A DNA stretch of 13,496 nucleotides from an archaeon (GTDB taxonomy: Archaea; Thermoproteota; Nitrososphaeria; Nitrososphaerales; JACAEJ01). The stretch lies in assembly GCA_024256265.1 (NCBI GenBank), contig JACGUK010000028.1, positions 1 through 13,496 of the forward strand, written 5' to 3'. Position 1 is the first letter of the stretch, and every line of letters starts with the position of its first letter. The position numbers were made by a program, and so were the translations under genes. A model generated the notes under the pieces. It did not search any database. It worked only from the letters and a program-made list of their open reading frames with translations, and had not been told where the DNA came from. Shown piece by piece: positions 12,491 through 13,496 of this stretch.

Positions 12491-13496
12491 ATGCCTATAG
12501 CTACAATATTTAGATACATAAAACCAGAGGTCTCCCCAAAGAAGGATCCTGAAGGATTTGTGAAAGGAGCGAGGGAGTTCATCAGAAAGCATGTAGGATC
12601 AAATGACAAAGTCAAGATAATGGTCTCAGGAGGCGTTGACTCCACAGTCACAGCAACTCTCTTTTATTTAGAGATAGGAGATAGACTCTATGTTACTCAC
12701 ATAGATACTGGGTTTATGAGACTCATAAGAGGAAAGGAAGAATCCGAAATAATAACTGAGAGATTTTCTGAGTTTAAGAATTTCAAGCTCATAAATGCCA
12801 GACCCTTATTTTATGAGAAAGTGATGGGTATTAACGATGCAGAGCAGAAAAGGCTTGGATTCCGTAGAGCGTATGAGATTGTAACAGATCAGCAGATGAA
12901 CGAATCTGATTGTAATATAATGACTCAAGGGACTATATTGCCAGACATAATCGAGACAGAGGGAGGGATAAAAAGCCAGCATAACGTCCAGTTAAGATTT
13001 AGCAACGTTCAGAAGATAGTAGAACCTCTTGCAGGTCTGTATAAGGATGAGGTTAGAAAGGTTGCAGAATTCTTATGGTCCAATTACAAGATGAAGGTTT
13101 TAGAGAATGTGTCTAGGAGGCAACCTTTCCCTGGTCCTGGTCTATCAGTTAGAGTAGTTGGTACCATTACTCCAGAAAAATTAGAAGTTGAAAAGAGAGC
13201 AAACGAAATAGTTGAACAGATGATTGATGAATACATAAGGAAAAGGTTTGGTGTTAGTTTATACATAGATGAGAAGTCAGGGGAACAAATCCCATTCCAA
13301 TCATTTGCTGCAACGTTCGATGGTGCATTCATTGATGCTACAAGGGATTTGATTCCATTGCTAAGAGAGAAGACGAGAAAGAGCATTCAATGTAAAATTC
13401 TAAATGCAAATGTTACAGGGGTAAAGGATGGTAAAAGGGTCTATAGCCATCCCCTCTGCATAGAAAGCCATGCTGAGTTAAGCTATGATATTTTAA
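12491..13496 (+). CDS. GMP synthase-like ATP pyrophosphatase (GuaA C-terminal type), 3'-truncated
   Basis: The frame is open from ATG 12491 to the right edge (335 codons). It has no glutaminase domain, as is usual for archaeal two-subunit GMP synthases. The N-type ATP-pyrophosphatase P-loop is SGGVDS (46-51). TQGTILPDIIE (145-155), KSQHNV (161-166), EPLAGLYKDEVRKVAEFL and PFPGPGLSVRV (212-221) follow the GuaA order. Differences are notable. There is a ~20-residue N-terminal extension, KSHHNVGGLP is replaced by KSQHNVQLRF, and the dimerisation domain after residue ~245 lacks the familiar 'vGvqGD.R.Y' and arginine segments, reading SFAATFDGAFIDATRDLI instead. The protein already exceeds the usual ~305-310 aa without reaching a stop. 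It could be the main GMP synthase of a divergent lineage or a paralogue with another amidation-type substrate, so I give no gene symbol. Confidence 0.85.
   Translation, partial: MPIATIFRYIKPEVSPKKDPEGFVKGAREFIRKHVGSNDKVKIMVSGGVDSTVTATLFYLEIGDRLYVTHIDTGFMRLIRGKEESEIITERFSEFKNFKLINARPLFYEKVMGINDAEQKRLGFRRAYEIVTDQQMNESDCNIMTQGTILPDIIETEGGIKSQHNVQLRFSNVQKIVEPLAGLYKDEVRKVAEFLWSNYKMKVLENVSRRQPFPGPGLSVRVVGTITPEKLEVEKRANEIVEQMIDEYIRKRFGVSLYIDEKSGEQIPFQSFAATFDGAFIDATRDLIPLLREKTRKSIQCKILNANVTGVKDGKRVYSHPLCIESHAELSYDIL

Noticed and set aside
1..13496. CRISPR arrays, insertion sequences, integrase or phage genes, attachment repeats
   Set aside because: No regularly spaced repeats, terminal inverted repeats with target duplications, or transposase-like frames were seen. 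The window reads as core chromosome.

Overview
This window is archaeal. It carries an almost complete A-type (archaeal/vacuolar-like) ATP synthase locus, flanked by the regulatory chain of aspartate carbamoyltransferase, a Hel308-type helicase and a GMP-synthase-like ATP pyrophosphatase. The DNA is AT-rich by eye. Promoters look archaeal: TATA-like boxes sit about 30-40 bp before start codons. Shine-Dalgarno sites match an archaeal GGAGGTGAT-type consensus, and TTG start codons are very common. The content fits a TACK-type (Thermoproteota-like) archaeon. I cannot place it more precisely without a database, and the lineage is inference.

Layout. 1-411 is the 3' part of pyrI (zinc-binding regulatory chain, 5' end off the window). 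516-9769, all on the + strand, is the ATP synthase locus in the order C - I - small AtpZ/AtpI-like membrane protein - K - H - F - E - A - B - D - 48-aa protein. It falls into sections. C, I and the small membrane protein are close-packed. K, H and F are separated by 150-200 bp and each has its own TATA-like box. After a T-rich stretch, E-A-B-D and the 48-aa gene form a tightly overlapping unit. 9770-10015 holds no intact gene, but its minus strand carries what looks like the eroded C-terminal part of an endonuclease III-like protein with its iron-sulfur cysteines. 10016-10159 encodes a 47-aa zinc-ribbon-like protein (DUF5679 type) followed by a T-tract terminator. 10296-12458 is hel308. 12491 to the right edge is a GuaA-type ATP pyrophosphatase, 3' truncated.

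How the genes work together. A and B form the catalytic A3B3 head, and D and F form the central shaft. C couples the shaft to the K (c) ring, E and H make the peripheral stalks, and I carries the ion channel half-sites with the essential arginine. The K subunit has the ion-binding glutamate but lacks the Gln and Ser/Thr typical of sodium-binding rings, so proton coupling is predicted. The most interesting parts are two extra genes inside the locus (the AtpZ-like protein between I and K, and the 48-aa helical protein coupled to D), a possible leader ORF before E, the iron-sulfur gene remnant, and the divergent GMP-synthase-like protein at the right edge.
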